Assembly: GCF_006968745.1 (NCBI RefSeq)
Contig: NZ_CP030118.1
Location: 682,001-746,000 of the forward strand
Direction of reading: 5' to 3'
DNA length: 64,000 nucleotides
From: Brasilonema sennae CENA114
Lineage (GTDB): Bacteria > Cyanobacteriota > Cyanobacteriia > Cyanobacteriales > Nostocaceae
In this document: positions 1-9,622 of the stretch, one piece after another
Numbering within the stretch: position 1 is the stretch's first letter
Layout: each line of letters begins with the position of its first letter
Made by a program: the position numbers and the translations under genes
The notes under the pieces: generated by a model
The model's database searches: none
What the model was told of the DNA's origin: nothing
Seen by the model: only the letters and a program-made list of their open reading frames with translations

Positions 1-2
1 AG

Positions 3-1013
3 CAACCATCTATAGATATTGTGCAAGTCCTCTTTGGTCAGGACTTAAAAGGCGCTGGCGGAAGTAGCTCACCCTCCGACATCTTAAGGATTGTCCAAGA
101 TGACCTATTAAACTTCACCAAAACAGTCAACTCCGCTACAGGTAAAAAACTGTTCAGTGGTAACAATACGCCTCTGAAATCACCTTCCGATTTATTGACG
201 CTCTATAAAAATGACATACTGAGTGCAAATACTAGTATTAATACTGGTACTCAAAACATTAGTAATGGTGATCCGTACAGCAACGTATTTGCTGGTAGTG
301 CCACTCAAGGTGGATCTCAGGCTGTTCAACCACCCACCGATGTCTTGTACACTGTCCTTGGTGGTCTGTTGCCCTTCAGTGGCACTGACAACATTTTTAA
401 TACTCCTGAAGGTGGCATACCCATTGGTTATGGCAATAAGGACTTTGGTAGTAACAACGCTGTCATAGGTAATGCCAACTGGAACTATGGACAATCCAAT
501 GTAAGCGTAGGTAATGCTAACTGGAATTGGGACTCCACTAAAAACAACGCAACAATTGGTAATGGCAACTGGCATTTAGAGTCTAGTCAAAACAACAGAA
601 CCATTGGTAATGGCAACTGGTACTGGGAGTCAACCAGTGACAACGTAACTCTTGGTAATGGTAACTGGGATTTCGGAAATAACAACACAACCATTGGTAA
701 CGGTAACTGGGACTTCGGTAGTAATAACACAATCATTGGTACTGGTAACCATGTCTTCACCAGCAACAGCCTAGTTATTGGTGATGGCAATTGGTCTGTG
801 ATTATTGACAAATCCAACACTGCGGCTGGTGAGTTTCTCGGTAAGTTAGATAATTTGGTATTGTCGATGGGAATCAAAGACGCTGGTGATAATCTAGTTA
901 ATTCCCTCTTCACCAAATTCGCGGATGCTTTCCAACCCTTAACAGGTAACCTTGGAGAATCTGGCCTCAAGACATATAATCAACTCTTCTACTCTGGTGC
1001 CAATAACACCTAA
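3..1013 (+). CDS. C-terminal part of a Gly/Asn-rich tandem-repeat protein (5' end outside window)
   Basis: The frame is already open at the first bases of the window and no stop precedes the GTG at 21, so this is probably the end of a longer gene. About residues 135-265 hold eight or more imperfect repeats of 14-18 residues built around I-G-N-G-N-W, separated by NN/SN-rich spacers; such regular hydrophobic-Gly-Asn periodicity suggests a beta-solenoid, superficially like the Asn-Gly repeats of mycobacterial PPE-MPTR proteins. The two flanks share SPSD(I/L)L motifs near residues 18 and 55. No catalytic motif or membrane segment is visible. Function is unknown; a surface or secreted structural role is only an inference. 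A 14-bp hairpin follows the stop. Confidence 0.75.
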   Translation, partial: QPSIDIVQVLFGQDLKGAGGSSSPSDILRIVQDDLLNFTKTVNSATGKKLFSGNNTPLKSPSDLLTLYKNDILSANTSINTGTQNISNGDPYSNVFAGSATQGGSQAVQPPTDVLYTVLGGLLPFSGTDNIFNTPEGGIPIGYGNKDFGSNNAVIGNANWNYGQSNVSVGNANWNWDSTKNNATIGNGNWHLESSQNNRTIGNGNWYWESTSDNVTLGNGNWDFGNNNTTIGNGNWDFGSNNTIIGTGNHVFTSNSLVIGDGNWSVIIDKSNTAAGEFLGKLDNLVLSMGIKDAGDNLVNSLFTKFADAFQPLTGNLGESGLKTYNQLFYSGANNT

Positions 1014-1069
1014 GTAACGCGATCTGTCGCTATCCAGTAACGAAGCGATCGCCAACAAGTAGCCCCGAA

Positions 1070-1109
1070 GTTCAACCATCAAAGCTTTTTTGAGTTTTGA
1101 TGGTTGAAC
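1070..1109. terminator. Bidirectional hairpin terminator between convergent genes
   Basis: A perfect 14-bp inverted repeat (1070-1083 pairs with 1096-1109) with a T-rich 12-nt loop lies between the plus-strand repeat protein and the minus-strand WD40 gene, as expected for a shared terminator. No long T-run follows the stem, so factor-independent function is inferred from the stem strength and position. Confidence 0.6.
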
Positions 1110-1120
1110 GATTATGTGAT

Positions 1121-2290
1121 TTACTGACCAACTAGCCAAACATTAACTCTTGTATCAAATCCACCAGTAGCAAGCTTTGTTCCATCAGGACTAAAGGCTA
1201 CAACGCTAGCCCAGTCGGAATGTCCATAAAGTGTGGTTATCAACTCGCCTGTTGTTAAATTCCACAGCTTAATTCCATCTTTGGCAGCACTGGCAAGAGT
1301 TTGTCCGTTTGGGTTGATGGCGATATCATTTACCCAGTTGTTGTCTCCTGTCAGGGTGCGAACAGATTGTCCAGTGGTAACATTCCAGACTTTAATTGTG
1401 CGATCGCGACTCGCACTAACAAACGTCCTTCCATCTGGAGTAAAAACTATTTTAGTGACTGTATTATAATGCGCCCCTGGAATTGTGCGGATTAATCTTC
1501 CACTACTCAAATCCCATAGCTTAATCACGCCAATATTATCACCACTCGCCAGCGTCTGACCATCAGGACTAATCGCCACTGTATTAATCGAGTTATCAAA
1601 ACGTGTCAAAATCGCAAGTGGGCGCTGTTGTAGCAAATCCCACATCCGAATACCATCTAATGCGCCACTGACAAGAACTTTACCATTTGGAGTTACAGCT
1701 AAAGATAGTACATTGCTTGTATGTTCCACAAAGGAGCGAGTAAATTTGCGGCTTTTGAGGTTCCAAAGGTTAATAGTGTTGTCATCACTGCAACTGGCAA
1801 GAGTTTGACCATCTGGCGAAATCACGATAGATTCTACTGCAGCTTTTTGTGCTCTATCAATAATTCCAAGCCTTCTGCCAGTTATTGTATCCCATAAGCG
1901 AATTATGCCTTCATTATCATTGCCACCACTAAGAAGAATTCGGCTATCTGGAGTGAAGGCGAGAGATTTAATAGGTCCGGTATGCTGTATGAATGTGTAA
2001 AGAAGTTGTGGATTCGCAACACTAGTCGTCGGTTGAGCTACTGGTGTCACTTTAAACTCAACAGGGATTGCAGATGGTACTTGGATCAGCGAAGTGATGG
2101 CAACGGCACCTGCTACACTCATGAGTGTCACAAAATTCTTGGCACTGGTTATTTGAGACTGAAATTCCTTTATACGCCCATAAAGCTTTGCATTTTGGAT
2201 TTGCAAGAGGAATTTATTGTGATTATTCATATATTTTAAATATCTCAAGACAGCCTGTACCATATTGACAGGCGGTAAACTTCCGCCCAT
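1121..2290 (-). CDS. WD40-repeat protein with N-terminal membrane segment
   Basis: About 389 residues. After a basic N-terminal region and one hydrophobic stretch (about residues 52-72), residues 95-389 contain seven WD40 repeats, each with the SPDG-x-T/I-L-A-S-(G/S) core followed by I-K-L-W-(D/N); seven blades make a complete beta-propeller, so the protein should serve as a docking scaffold rather than an enzyme. Such single-propeller proteins are very common in filamentous cyanobacteria. The start is uncertain: the frame opens with TTG at 2293 and ATG at 2290, and later Met codons at about 2260 and 2227 have equally weak ribosome binding sites. The gene stands alone, convergent with the repeat protein. 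Partner and pathway are unknown. Confidence 0.85.
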   Translation of the reverse strand: MGGSLPPVNMVQAVLRYLKYMNNHNKFLLQIQNAKLYGRIKEFQSQITSAKNFVTLMSVAGAVAITSLIQVPSAIPVEFKVTPVAQPTTSVANPQLLYTFIQHTGPIKSLAFTPDSRILLSGGNDNEGIIRLWDTITGRRLGIIDRAQKAAVESIVISPDGQTLASCSDDNTINLWNLKSRKFTRSFVEHTSNVLSLAVTPNGKVLVSGALDGIRMWDLLQQRPLAILTRFDNSINTVAISPDGQTLASGDNIGVIKLWDLSSGRLIRTIPGAHYNTVTKIVFTPDGRTFVSASRDRTIKVWNVTTGQSVRTLTGDNNWVNDIAINPNGQTLASAAKDGIKLWNLTTGELITTLYGHSDWASVVAFSPDGTKLATGGFDTRVNVWLVGQ

Positions 2291-2391
2291 CAATGATCAT
2301 ACTGGCGCATAGGTAGCAAAGCATACCATATTTATTTGTTTTTAGCAACAATCAATAATAAATATCATGACTCAAATTTCAGAGCCAAAAT

Positions 2392-2688
2392 CTACCGATA
2401 TGGTGGCTTTTTCTTAGAAACACTCAGCATCGGTAAAGCAGGACTTGACGATCGCTCAGGCAGGTAATGTTGTACAACAGGTTCATCAGGTAAGGGGCGG
2501 CGTTGTTGAATCCGCCACCATTTGTAGGCTAGCGCCACTCCTGTTGTCCCTAAGCCAAAAGCAAACAACGACCACCTATCGTCAAACCCACCAATCAATG
2601 CATCTATGACTCCCATTGTAATCAGTACACTGATCAGTGGTTCTTTACGGTAGCTTGACTTCAAAAAACGAGGAAATACAGCATTCAT
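2392..2688 (-). CDS. Small hypothetical membrane protein
   Basis: About 98 residues. Two hydrophobic stretches (about residues 18-35 and 40-58, the second with FAFGLGTTGVALAYKWW) suggest a small integral membrane protein, followed by a basic Pro/Arg-rich tail ending in SKKKPPYR. I recognise no named domain; proteins of this build are widespread in cyanobacteria. The ATG at 2688 is preferred over the GTG at 2691, neither with a strong Shine-Dalgarno. It precedes no gene closely enough to be called an operon. Confidence 0.6.
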   Translation of the reverse strand: MNAVFPRFLKSSYRKEPLISVLITMGVIDALIGGFDDRWSLFAFGLGTTGVALAYKWWRIQQRRPLPDEPVVQHYLPERSSSPALPMLSVSKKKPPYR

Positions 2689-2847
2689 CACAAGCTTTTT
2701 TGTTCCTGTTCACCTTTAGATATATATTTATATTTTTTGAGAGCACCTAAGCGAGCGATTGACGCTTTTGTGATAGAGCCTCAATTTCATTATAGTTCGG
2801 TTCAGTTCTACTACCATTAACGCCCAATTAAAGGTTTTATTAAGTCA

Positions 2848-2874
2848 AAACCAGCCGCGATATTCAGCTGGTTT
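2848..2874 (-). terminator. Rho-independent terminator after the HLIP gene
   Basis: Eight-bp perfect stem (2848-2855 with 2867-2874) located about 50 bp beyond the HLIP stop. Read on the minus strand it is followed directly by a short T-run, the usual intrinsic terminator layout. Confidence 0.55.
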
Positions 2875-2926
2875 GAGCTTCTGGTCATTTTTGTGGTACA
2901 AGAGTCACTTCTAAGTTGGTAAAATC

Positions 2927-3094
2927 CTACTTAAGACCGAGCCATGATAAGACTCCTTGGTTGGTAACATATTCTATTACCACCATGATTAGGAAGCCAA
3001 TCATTGCAGCTCGACCATTCAAACGCTCAGCATATTCATTAAACCCGAACTTCGGCTCTTCCAACTTAGGAGTTACGCTTGGCTGTATCATCAT
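2927..3094 (-). CDS. hli: High-light-inducible protein (HLIP / one-helix CAB-like protein)
   Basis: A 55-residue gene easily missed because of its length. The protein reads with an acidic N-terminus, then F-G-F-N-E-Y-A-E-R-L-N-G-R-A-A-M-I-G-F, the diagnostic chlorophyll-binding motif (ExxNGRxAMxGF) of the CAB/ELIP/HLIP superfamily, followed by the rest of one transmembrane helix and a short lumenal or stromal tail ending WLGLK. HLIPs bind chlorophyll and carotenoid in thylakoid membranes, protect photosystem II assembly intermediates and are induced by high light and other stress. A good AAGAGG ribosome binding site lies 6-7 nt before tandem ATG codons (3094 and 3091). A terminator hairpin follows at 2848-2874. 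Identity is near certain; which hli paralogue it is cannot be told. Confidence 0.93.
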   Translation of the reverse strand: MMIQPSVTPKLEEPKFGFNEYAERLNGRAAMIGFLIMVVIEYVTNQGVLSWLGLK

Positions 3095-3517
3095 TGAAAA
3101 CCTCTTTTTGGCAAATGAACTTTTAAGTGGATATCTGAAACTGGATATTTGAGTAACAACACAACTGAGCTATTTTACAGGATTGTCACTGTTTACAATT
3201 ATTTACGATTCTTATCTTAGTTTATTGTAGAAGCAGTTTCGTAATCGTCAAGAGCAAAAGTTTGAACTACAGTGGTGGTATCACAGAGAGTTAAGTTGTC
3301 CAGAGTAGTCAAGTGTAGAGTGCCAAAGGTTAATCCCTTGTAAAGGTATCCTCTGTTCGAGGGTGAAACAGCGCTGTGTTCTCAAAGCTGAGTGTAGTCT
3401 TTGCACTTCAATACTTTCGACTTCAATACGAGTTATAAAATTCGTAGTTTCTGATTCAACAGAAAATGAATGAGACTGACAAACTATAGCTATACAAAAA
3501 TCCATAAGAGGCGATAA
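3095..3517. other. Intergenic region between divergent hli and ald; no gene seen
   Basis: This 423-bp gap must contain the promoters of the HLIP gene and of ald, which are divergently oriented. A 74-codon open frame on the minus strand (3281-3505) has no ribosome binding site, no recognisable motif and atypical composition, so I leave it out. No strong repeats or palindromes were seen. Confidence 0.5.
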
Positions 3518-4609
3518 ATGGAAATTGGTATTCCTAAAGAAACAAAAGACCTAGAGTTTCGAGTTGGCTTAAGTCCTTCTAGTGTGCGAGTCTTACAAGA
3601 AAATGGTCATAGAGTTTTCGTAGAGACTCAAGCCGGTATCGGGGCGGGATTTACAGATGATGACTACATTAGCGCTGGCGCGAAAATAGTCACCACCACT
3701 GACGAAGCTTGGAAGTGCGAACTTGTTGTCAAAGTAAAAGAGCCATTGTCTGCAGAGTATAAGTTTTTGCAGAAGGGGCAAATTTTGTTTACATATCTGC
3801 ATTTAGCAGCTGACCGAAAGTTAACCGAACATCTGATTGATTGCGGTGTAACGGCGATCGCCTATGAAACTGTAGAACAACCAGGGAACAACAAATTACC
3901 TTTGCTGAGTCCCATGAGTATTATTGCAGGTCGGTTATCCGTACAATTTGGGGCAAGATTTCTAGAGCGTCAGCAAGGTGGTAGAGGAGTTTTGCTAGGC
4001 GGTGTACCTGGAGTTAAACCAGGCAAAGTCGTGATTCTAGGTGGCGGTGTTGTTGGTACAGAAGCGGCGAAAATTGCTGTGGGTATGGGCGCTGCTGTCC
4101 AAATTCTCGATGTTAATGTTGAGCGCCTCGCGTATCTGGAAACCTTGTTTGGTTCCAGAGTCGAACTGCTTTACAGCAACTCCGCCCATATTGAAGCTGC
4201 GCTCAAAGATGCCGACTTGCTCATCGGTGCTGTTTTAATACCAGGACGTAAAGCACCCATCCTTGTGTCCCGCAACTTAGTAAAACAAATGCATCCTGGT
4301 TCTGTGATAGTCGATGTTGCTGTTGATCAAGGCGGTTGCGTGGAAACTGTACACCCCACATCCCATACTCATCCTGTTTATCTCGAAGAGGGTGTGGTGC
4401 ATTATGGTGTTCCTAACATGCCGGGGGCAGTACCTTGGACTTCAACCCAAGCATTAAATAACAGCACTTTACCCTATGTTTTGCAGTTAGCAAATTCAGG
4501 GATAAAAGCACTGACAAACAACCAAGCATTAGCCAAAGGTGTGAACGTACAAGACCATCGCTTAGTTCACCCTGCACTACAAGAGGTATTTTCTGACTTA
4601 GTCGTGTAG
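3518..4609 (+). CDS. ald: Alanine dehydrogenase
   Basis: 363 residues, the usual length. It catalyses NAD-dependent interconversion of L-alanine with pyruvate and ammonia in the cytoplasm. The known active-site residues of cyanobacterial AlaDH are in place: Arg15, Lys74 (KVKEP), His95 (YLHLAAD) and Asp270 (VAVDQGG). The NAD-binding Rossmann loop [10 protein letters not shown] lies at about residues 175-184. In Nostocales the enzyme is linked to heterocyst metabolism and alanine catabolism (established for Anabaena). The ATG follows a GAGGCG-like ribosome binding site. The 3' end overlaps the convergent histidine kinase gene by 43 bp. Confidence 0.97.
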   Translation: MEIGIPKETKDLEFRVGLSPSSVRVLQENGHRVFVETQAGIGAGFTDDDYISAGAKIVTTTDEAWKCELVVKVKEPLSAEYKFLQKGQILFTYLHLAADRKLTEHLIDCGVTAIAYETVEQPGNNKLPLLSPMSIIAGRLSVQFGARFLERQQGGRGVLLGGVPGVKPGKVVILGGGVVGTEAAKIAVGMGAAVQILDVNVERLAYLETLFGSRVELLYSNSAHIEAALKDADLLIGAVLIPGRKAPILVSRNLVKQMHPGSVIVDVAVDQGGCVETVHPTSHTHPVYLEEGVVHYGVPNMPGAVPWTSTQALNNSTLPYVLQLANSGIKALTNNQALAKGVNVQDHRLVHPALQEVFSDLVV

Positions 4610-6426
4610 TTGGTTATGAGTTTAGTAGTCCCCTCTTGGTCTTCTTTTTCTTCCTCTTGTTCTGTCGTTTTCCCAGTACCCATGAGCGGTAGCTTCACAG
4701 TAAAAGTGGCTCCTTGTCCTAGTCCTGGACTTTCGGCATGAACGCTTCCCCGATGCATTTCCACCAGAGAACGTACAATTGCTAGTCCTAGTCCCAATCC
4801 ACCTTGGTGTCTGGTGATGCTACCATCAGCTTGACGAAAGCGCTCAAAAACATAGGGAAGAAAATCTGGGCTGATACCACTACCTGTATCGCTCACCCGA
4901 ATAAGTGCTAAGGAGCTTTTAGCCGCAGATGAGTGGTGTTGCTGAGGTTGAAGTGTTTCTGAGGAAGATTCAGCACTGAGTAACAATCGTACCTCTACTC
5001 TTCCGTCTTTCGGTGTGAACTTGAGGGCATTACTCAGTAAATTCCAAGCTATTTGCTGTAAGCGGTTTGGATCACCACAAACGACAAAAGAGGTGGAGGA
5101 GTTTGCAGTCCCCTCTGGGGATGAAGAGAGTGAGGGAAAATTTTCCCTATCTCCTATAGTGTTTCTTGTTGCCTCGTTCTGTGTGTTAGTGTGTTCAATA
5201 ATATACTCAAGTTGAATATTTTTTTTATCAGCTTCTAAGCGTACGCTATCTACAACAGTTGCAATCACAGATGTTAAATTAAGTTGACAGAGATTGAGCT
5301 TTAGTTTGCCACGCATAATCCGTGAGACATCTAGAATATCGTCTATAAGTTGTGCCTGCAAAGTAGCGTTGCGTTCAATCGTTTCTAGAGCGCGTGTAAT
5401 GGCTTTTTCATCCATCTTTCGCTGACGCAGCAGTTTAGACCAACCTAATATTGAAGTTAAAGGTGTACGAAGTTCATGGGAAAGAGTCGCTAAAAACTCA
5501 TCTTTAAGGCGGTTTGCTGTTTCAGCTTCTTGTCGGGCTGCTTGTTCGCGGATGAAGTTAATGTGTTCTTCTTGTGCTTGTTTGCGCTCTGTAATATCTT
5601 CTATCGTGCCGATATATCCAATAACTTCGCTTTGATCCGAAAGCATCGCCGACGAGGACATATGAACCCAACGCTGAATTCCTGTCGAGGTGAGTATGCG
5701 AAATTCTGCTGTGTATTCCTGTCGTCGCTCTGATATATTATACCAATCAGCAATCACTCGCCCTCTATCTTCAGGATGAATTGTTTGTGTCCAACCCTCG
5801 CCTAAACTCTCCTCCAGTGTCATCCCATAGATAGCTTGATATCGTGGATTAATATAAGTGCATTTACCTAATGTATCTGTGAGAAAAATGCCTACAGGCG
5901 AGCAAGCACTCAAAGAGCGAAACATCTCTTCGCGCTTTCTCAGTTCGGTATTCATCTGTGCCAATTGTGCCGCTTGTCGCTTGACTTCGACAGTTTTTTG
6001 AAACAGATCAACAAATGCGGCTACCTTGGATTTTAAAATTTCTGCATGAATGGGTTTGAACAGGTAGTCTACAGCACCAACAGAATATCCTTTAAACACC
6101 ATGTTATCACTCGTGCTAAATGCAGTCAAAAAAATAATTGGTGTATGGCGCGATCGCTCTCGCTGTCGAATTAGGGCAGCTGTCTCGAACCCATCCATGT
6201 CAGGCATTTGCACATCCAGCAGAATCACCGCGAAGTCCTGATTAAGCAAACATCGCAGTGCTTGTGCGCCGGATGTAGCCCTCACCACATTTTGACGCTG
6301 ACTACCTAAAATCGCCTCTAAGGCTAATAAATTTTCTGGATGGTCATCTACCAACAAAACGTTAACTTTCGGTTCAAATGGCATTTCTATCTGTATGCTT
6401 TGGGAAATAGATGAAAACGTTTTCAC
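4567..6426 (-). CDS. Hybrid response regulator - PAS - sensor histidine kinase
   Basis: 619 residues with inverted hybrid order. Receiver domain about 22-140: acidic pair D27/D28, phospho-acceptor D71 (LLDVQMPD) and K124 (FKPI). A short coiled linker leads to a PAS domain and PAC motif about 165-285. HisKA dimerisation box at about 305-375 has phospho-accepting H317 (SHELRTPL). The HATPase domain has an N-box (NALKF), G1 (DTGSGI) and G2 (GLGLGL), so the kinase should be active. There is no membrane segment, so it is cytoplasmic and the receiver probably takes input from another kinase. It is followed downstream on the other strand by ald (43-bp tail overlap) and is preceded by CheR-like and CheB-like genes on the same strand, suggesting one signalling cluster. 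Start at 6426 or an internal ATG at 6384. Confidence 0.93.
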   Translation of the reverse strand: MKTFSSISQSIQIEMPFEPKVNVLLVDDHPENLLALEAILGSQRQNVVRATSGAQALRCLLNQDFAVILLDVQMPDMDGFETAALIRQRERSRHTPIIFLTAFSTSDNMVFKGYSVGAVDYLFKPIHAEILKSKVAAFVDLFQKTVEVKRQAAQLAQMNTELRKREEMFRSLSACSPVGIFLTDTLGKCTYINPRYQAIYGMTLEESLGEGWTQTIHPEDRGRVIADWYNISERRQEYTAEFRILTSTGIQRWVHMSSSAMLSDQSEVIGYIGTIEDITERKQAQEEHINFIREQAARQEAETANRLKDEFLATLSHELRTPLTSILGWSKLLRQRKMDEKAITRALETIERNATLQAQLIDDILDVSRIMRGKLKLNLCQLNLTSVIATVVDSVRLEADKKNIQLEYIIEHTNTQNEATRNTIGDRENFPSLSSSPEGTANSSTSFVVCGDPNRLQQIAWNLLSNALKFTPKDGRVEVRLLLSAESSSETLQPQQHHSSAAKSSLALIRVSDTGSGISPDFLPYVFERFRQADGSITRHQGGLGLGLAIVRSLVEMHRGSVHAESPGLGQGATFTVKLPLMGTGKTTEQEEEKEDQEGTTKLITNYTTKSENTSCSAG

Positions 6427-6548
6427 GTCTTCCTATTGACTGTGACGTTTGCGCTTATTTTATTGACACTATCTTAAGTTAGAAATTTAGTTATTCCTTC
6501 TGACTGCAGTTAAGAGCTTTTTGTATGAAGAATTAGCCAAGGACTTTC

Positions 6549-7133
6549 TCAAAAATTACACATTTTAACTAAGTAAGGGGCAATATCTGCCAAAGGTAGA
6601 ACTTTATCTGCAACTCCAGCGGCGATCGCCGCTTCAGGCATTATTGGACAAGCTGCTGTTGAAGGTTCCTGCACCACAGTTTTGCCGCCCCGTGCTTTAA
6701 TTTTTCTCATCCCTTGCATTCCATCATGATTAGCTCCTGTCAAGAGAACTGCAATTAACCTTTCGGCATAAGTATCGGCTGCGGTTTCAAATAGCACATC
6801 TATTGACGGGCGTGCATAAGTCACAGCAGCATCCACACATAAGGAAAAGCTTGGCTCACGAACCGCATCACTTGTTACTTCTATCATCAAATGATAATCT
6901 GCTGGAGCTAGATATATGTAACCAGGCACAATTTCTTCTTTATCTTGCGGCTCGGTGACAACTAAAGCACTGTACTCCTGTAACGCGACTCTCAATTTAT
7001 CATCTGAAGATTTGTGACGATGCTGAACAATAGCTACAGGTACTGGGAAGTTTTTTGGCAATCCAGCGAGTAAAACTTCAAGGGCTTCTAACCCTCCTAA
7101 GGATGTACCAATAGCAATGAATTGAATTGTCAT
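6549..7133 (-). CDS. CheB-type protein-glutamate methylesterase domain protein (no receiver domain)
   Basis: 194 residues, essentially only the CheB catalytic domain. The serine-hydrolase triad is visible: S11 (GTSLGG), H38 (VQHRH) and D137 (GANHDGMQG). Classical CheB also has an N-terminal receiver domain that gates the enzyme; it is absent here, so activity would be constitutive or controlled by a partner. CheB removes methyl esters or deamidates glutamines on chemoreceptors; stand-alone CheB/CheR pairs next to hybrid kinases in cyanobacteria probably act in non-chemotaxis signalling. The gene lies 54 bp after the CheR-like gene and 122 bp before the hybrid kinase on the same strand. Confidence 0.9.
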   Translation of the reverse strand: MTIQFIAIGTSLGGLEALEVLLAGLPKNFPVPVAIVQHRHKSSDDKLRVALQEYSALVVTEPQDKEEIVPGYIYLAPADYHLMIEVTSDAVREPSFSLCVDAAVTYARPSIDVLFETAADTYAERLIAVLLTGANHDGMQGMRKIKARGGKTVVQEPSTAACPIMPEAAIAAGVADKVLPLADIAPYLVKMCNF

Positions 7134-7187
7134 GAGTCGTGAGTGATAACTCGTTAATAATTAGTAGTTTATGGCAATTATCAACAA

Positions 7188-8012
7188 CTATCGAATTCTA
7201 CGGTAAAACTTTTCTCCACCTTCTAATTGCTCATAGTCTTGTTCATGCGGAGTGAACTTCATTGTTTCCTGGCGTCCTAAACCCAAAATACCGAACTGAA
7301 CAAGGCTTTCATGAAAAAGATTAAAGACTCGTTGTTGTAAAAATCTATTAAAGTAAATTAATACATTTCGACATAAAATAATGTTAAATTCGTTGAAAGA
7401 ATTATCTATGACTAAATTATGTTGTGAAAAAATTATATTCTCTTTAAGATACGAAGAAAAAATAGCATGTTCATAGGCTGATGTATAATATTCGGAGAAA
7501 GCTTTTTTTCCACCTGCTTGCAAATAATTTTGAGTATAATATTGCATTGCATCTAATGGATAAATTCCAGCTTTCGCTTTTTTTAAAACCATCTCATTGA
7601 TATCAGTTGCATACAATCTACAACGATGATAAAGTCCCTCTTCCTGGAGTAAAATTGCCAGAGAATAAACTTCTTCACCACTAGAACATCCCGCATGCCA
7701 AACGCGAATGAAAGGATAAGTTCGTAAGATTGGTACAACTTTTTTCCGAAACATCAAAAAAAAGTTGGGGTCACGAAACATAGTCGTTACATTAACCGAG
7801 AGGCTACACAGAAATCTCTCCATACATTCGGGATCATGGAGAACTTTTTCTTGCAGTCCAGAAATACTGGTTAAACTTTCGGCTCGAATAATTTTCCAAA
7901 TTCGTCGTTTGAGTGAGGCTAAGGCATAATTCCTAAAATCAAATCCGTAATAACGATGTATGCCTTCTAATAACAATTGAATTTCAATATCTTCAAGCTG
8001 CTCTCTAAGCAT
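7188..8012 (-). CDS. CheR-type protein-glutamate O-methyltransferase
   Basis: 274 residues, the normal CheR length. An N-terminal helical domain (about 1-80, with YGFDFRNYALASLKRR) precedes the SAM-dependent methyltransferase domain; the SAM site shows WHAGCSSGEEVYSLA at about residues 104-118 and the later motif II region NIILCRNVLIYFN near 208-220. It would transfer methyl groups from S-adenosylmethionine to glutamates of receptor-like proteins. It forms a same-strand group with the CheB-type and hybrid kinase genes, matching the frequent cyanobacterial CheR-CheB-kinase module. The ATG at 8012 is the first start; no methyl-accepting receptor gene lies in this window. Confidence 0.93.
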   Translation of the reverse strand: MLREQLEDIEIQLLLEGIHRYYGFDFRNYALASLKRRIWKIIRAESLTSISGLQEKVLHDPECMERFLCSLSVNVTTMFRDPNFFLMFRKKVVPILRTYPFIRVWHAGCSSGEEVYSLAILLQEEGLYHRCRLYATDINEMVLKKAKAGIYPLDAMQYYTQNYLQAGGKKAFSEYYTSAYEHAIFSSYLKENIIFSQHNLVIDNSFNEFNIILCRNVLIYFNRFLQQRVFNLFHESLVQFGILGLGRQETMKFTPHEQDYEQLEGGEKFYRRIR

Positions 8013-8484
8013 ATATAGGAATCCGGTTTGCTTTGTTCTAGTTGAGCTAGGGAACGCTTAACAGTGAACAATTGATCACTGGTAACTGGTAACTGATAAC
8101 TGATAACTGATAACAGTGTACCTAACTGAGTAAAAATTCTATAGGATTTACATCGAATATCTTTTCTTTAAAATCATTATTATGATGATATAAAAAGCAC
8201 GATATATAAATAACTAAAAAAGTGTATCAAATCAACAGAATAGCAAATAACTATGCGCTTTAGATTTTGGTTCAGTGAGATTTCAAGACACAGTTAATAA
8301 TTTGAAATTTAACACAAACAACTCAGGAGTCATAACCCAGAATGAGGGCATGAATTCTGTGGAATGCTCGATTGAGTAAAGGGGTTTAAGGTGCGTTTCC
8401 CCTGCGGTTTCAATCCCCATTTAATGGATTCTGACTCGTGTAGAGTGCAAAAGCGCAGCCCATTCTGACTTGGTGAATTCTTTT
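8013..8484. repeat. Gene-free stretch with heptameric tandem repeats
   Basis: No gene is visible in this 472-bp gap. At 8081-8115 five heptamers run in tandem (GGTAACT twice, GATAACT twice, then GATAACA), typical of the short tandemly repeated repetitive sequences of heterocystous cyanobacteria. A single GTTTCAATCC-like motif at 8407 recalls cyanobacterial CRISPR repeats but occurs once only. The rest is AT-rich and presumably carries the promoter of the CheR-like gene. Confidence 0.6.
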
Positions 8485-9513
8485 TTAATTTTTTATTTTA
8501 TCCCGGAGTAAGCCTAAACTTAAAACGAACATACTCACCAATAAAGTTACGCCTTGAGGTTCAGGGACTGAAGTTGATTTGGTTCCTCTTGTCACTGCAT
8601 ATATTTTACTTGCTGAAGGGTCTCCTTCATAAAATGTAGAGAATATAAAGTCTCCCGTCACCGGATCAATAGTTGCTCCCATCACTCCAGTTAGAGATGT
8701 TGGCGAGTGAAAGCCAAGTCCGGTGATAAAATTTCGACGGCTGTTGGCGATCGCATCTCCATTTCCATCTATCGTATAAGCAGAAACGCTGCTGTTATCA
8801 TATTCTTCAATTACCAGACTATCTTCAAAAAACCCAGGATTTCCTGCTTTTACGTAGAAAAAACCATCCAGTCCACCATCAAGCTGAACACTTCTGGTGG
8901 GCGTAGCAATATCATATGTACCTGAGCTATCTGGAGTGATAGTTGTGTCATAAAAGATATTACTCGTATAAGAAGTAATTTTAAGCCGACCAGCTCCAGC
9001 AAATCCTTCAGGGACAAAGTTTAATGCACCAGTGGAAGCAGCAAAGCCAAGAGTGTTTAGATCAATTTGTTTATTAGGACTACTGCTACCAGGCTTTATT
9101 TGACCAATGCTGTTGTCAGGATAGGAGGTATAGAACAACACATCAGCTTTGGGGCTATAAGCTAAACCAGCATCAATTCCTCCTGTGCTGATTCCGGGGG
9201 CTTGTGTCAAAAAGGATGGGATACCAAAACCAGTGATGTGGTTGTTACTCTCACGGCTGACTTCAACTGCATAAATTCCTGCATCCGGGGTATCAGCCAA
9301 ACCGCTGATTAACAGCGTATTGGGTTCTCCTGGCTGAAATGTTATTCCACCATAAGCAGGTGGAATTTGTTCGATAGAACCAAGATCTGTTATTGAATAA
9401 AAATTAGAGAAATCTGACCCCAGTTTTGGTGTCACTGTTGCTTCCACCGCTTGACTTATTACTGCAAACGCAAGGAACACTCCTCCTGCAGCAGCCATGA
9501 AGAAATTTCTCAT
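8485..9513 (-). CDS. PEP-CTERM sorted extracellular protein
   Basis: 342 residues. The N-terminus is a Sec signal peptide (about residues 1-25, cleavable after QAVEA). The C-terminus has the PEP-CTERM sorting signal: VPEPQG, a hydrophobic helix (about 316-334) and a short basic tail (RDKIKN). Such proteins are exported and processed by an exosortase, usually for delivery to the cell surface or exopolysaccharide. The body (about 30-310) has repeated short beta-strand motifs with GGIDAGLAYS and TGDFIFSTF, possibly a propeller, but I recognise no enzymatic motif. No exosortase gene is in this window. Stand-alone gene; function unknown. Confidence 0.85.
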   Translation of the reverse strand: MRNFFMAAAGGVFLAFAVISQAVEATVTPKLGSDFSNFYSITDLGSIEQIPPAYGGITFQPGEPNTLLISGLADTPDAGIYAVEVSRESNNHITGFGIPSFLTQAPGISTGGIDAGLAYSPKADVLFYTSYPDNSIGQIKPGSSSPNKQIDLNTLGFAASTGALNFVPEGFAGAGRLKITSYTSNIFYDTTITPDSSGTYDIATPTRSVQLDGGLDGFFYVKAGNPGFFEDSLVIEEYDNSSVSAYTIDGNGDAIANSRRNFITGLGFHSPTSLTGVMGATIDPVTGDFIFSTFYEGDPSASKIYAVTRGTKSTSVPEPQGVTLLVSMFVLSLGLLRDKIKN

Positions 9514-9622
9514 ACACAGTTCTTTCTAAGTAGCAATACTTTATACTACTTTTTTTAACTATGTTTGTCAGTAATATTATTTATATCAGGGAACAGGCGT
9601 GTGATTGTCTCGTGGTGTTGGA

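Noticed and set aside
430..800. Regular repeats in the first gene considered as a CRISPR or minisatellite
   Set aside because: Repeats are multiples of three, in frame, and encode I-G-N-G-N-W units.
3281..3505. 74-codon minus-strand frame upstream of ald
   Set aside because: No ribosome site, no motif and it lies in the divergent promoter region.
8405..8434. Single GTTTCAATCC...GGATTC motif resembling a cyanobacterial CRISPR repeat
   Set aside because: Only one copy, no spacer-repeat periodicity and no cas genes nearby.
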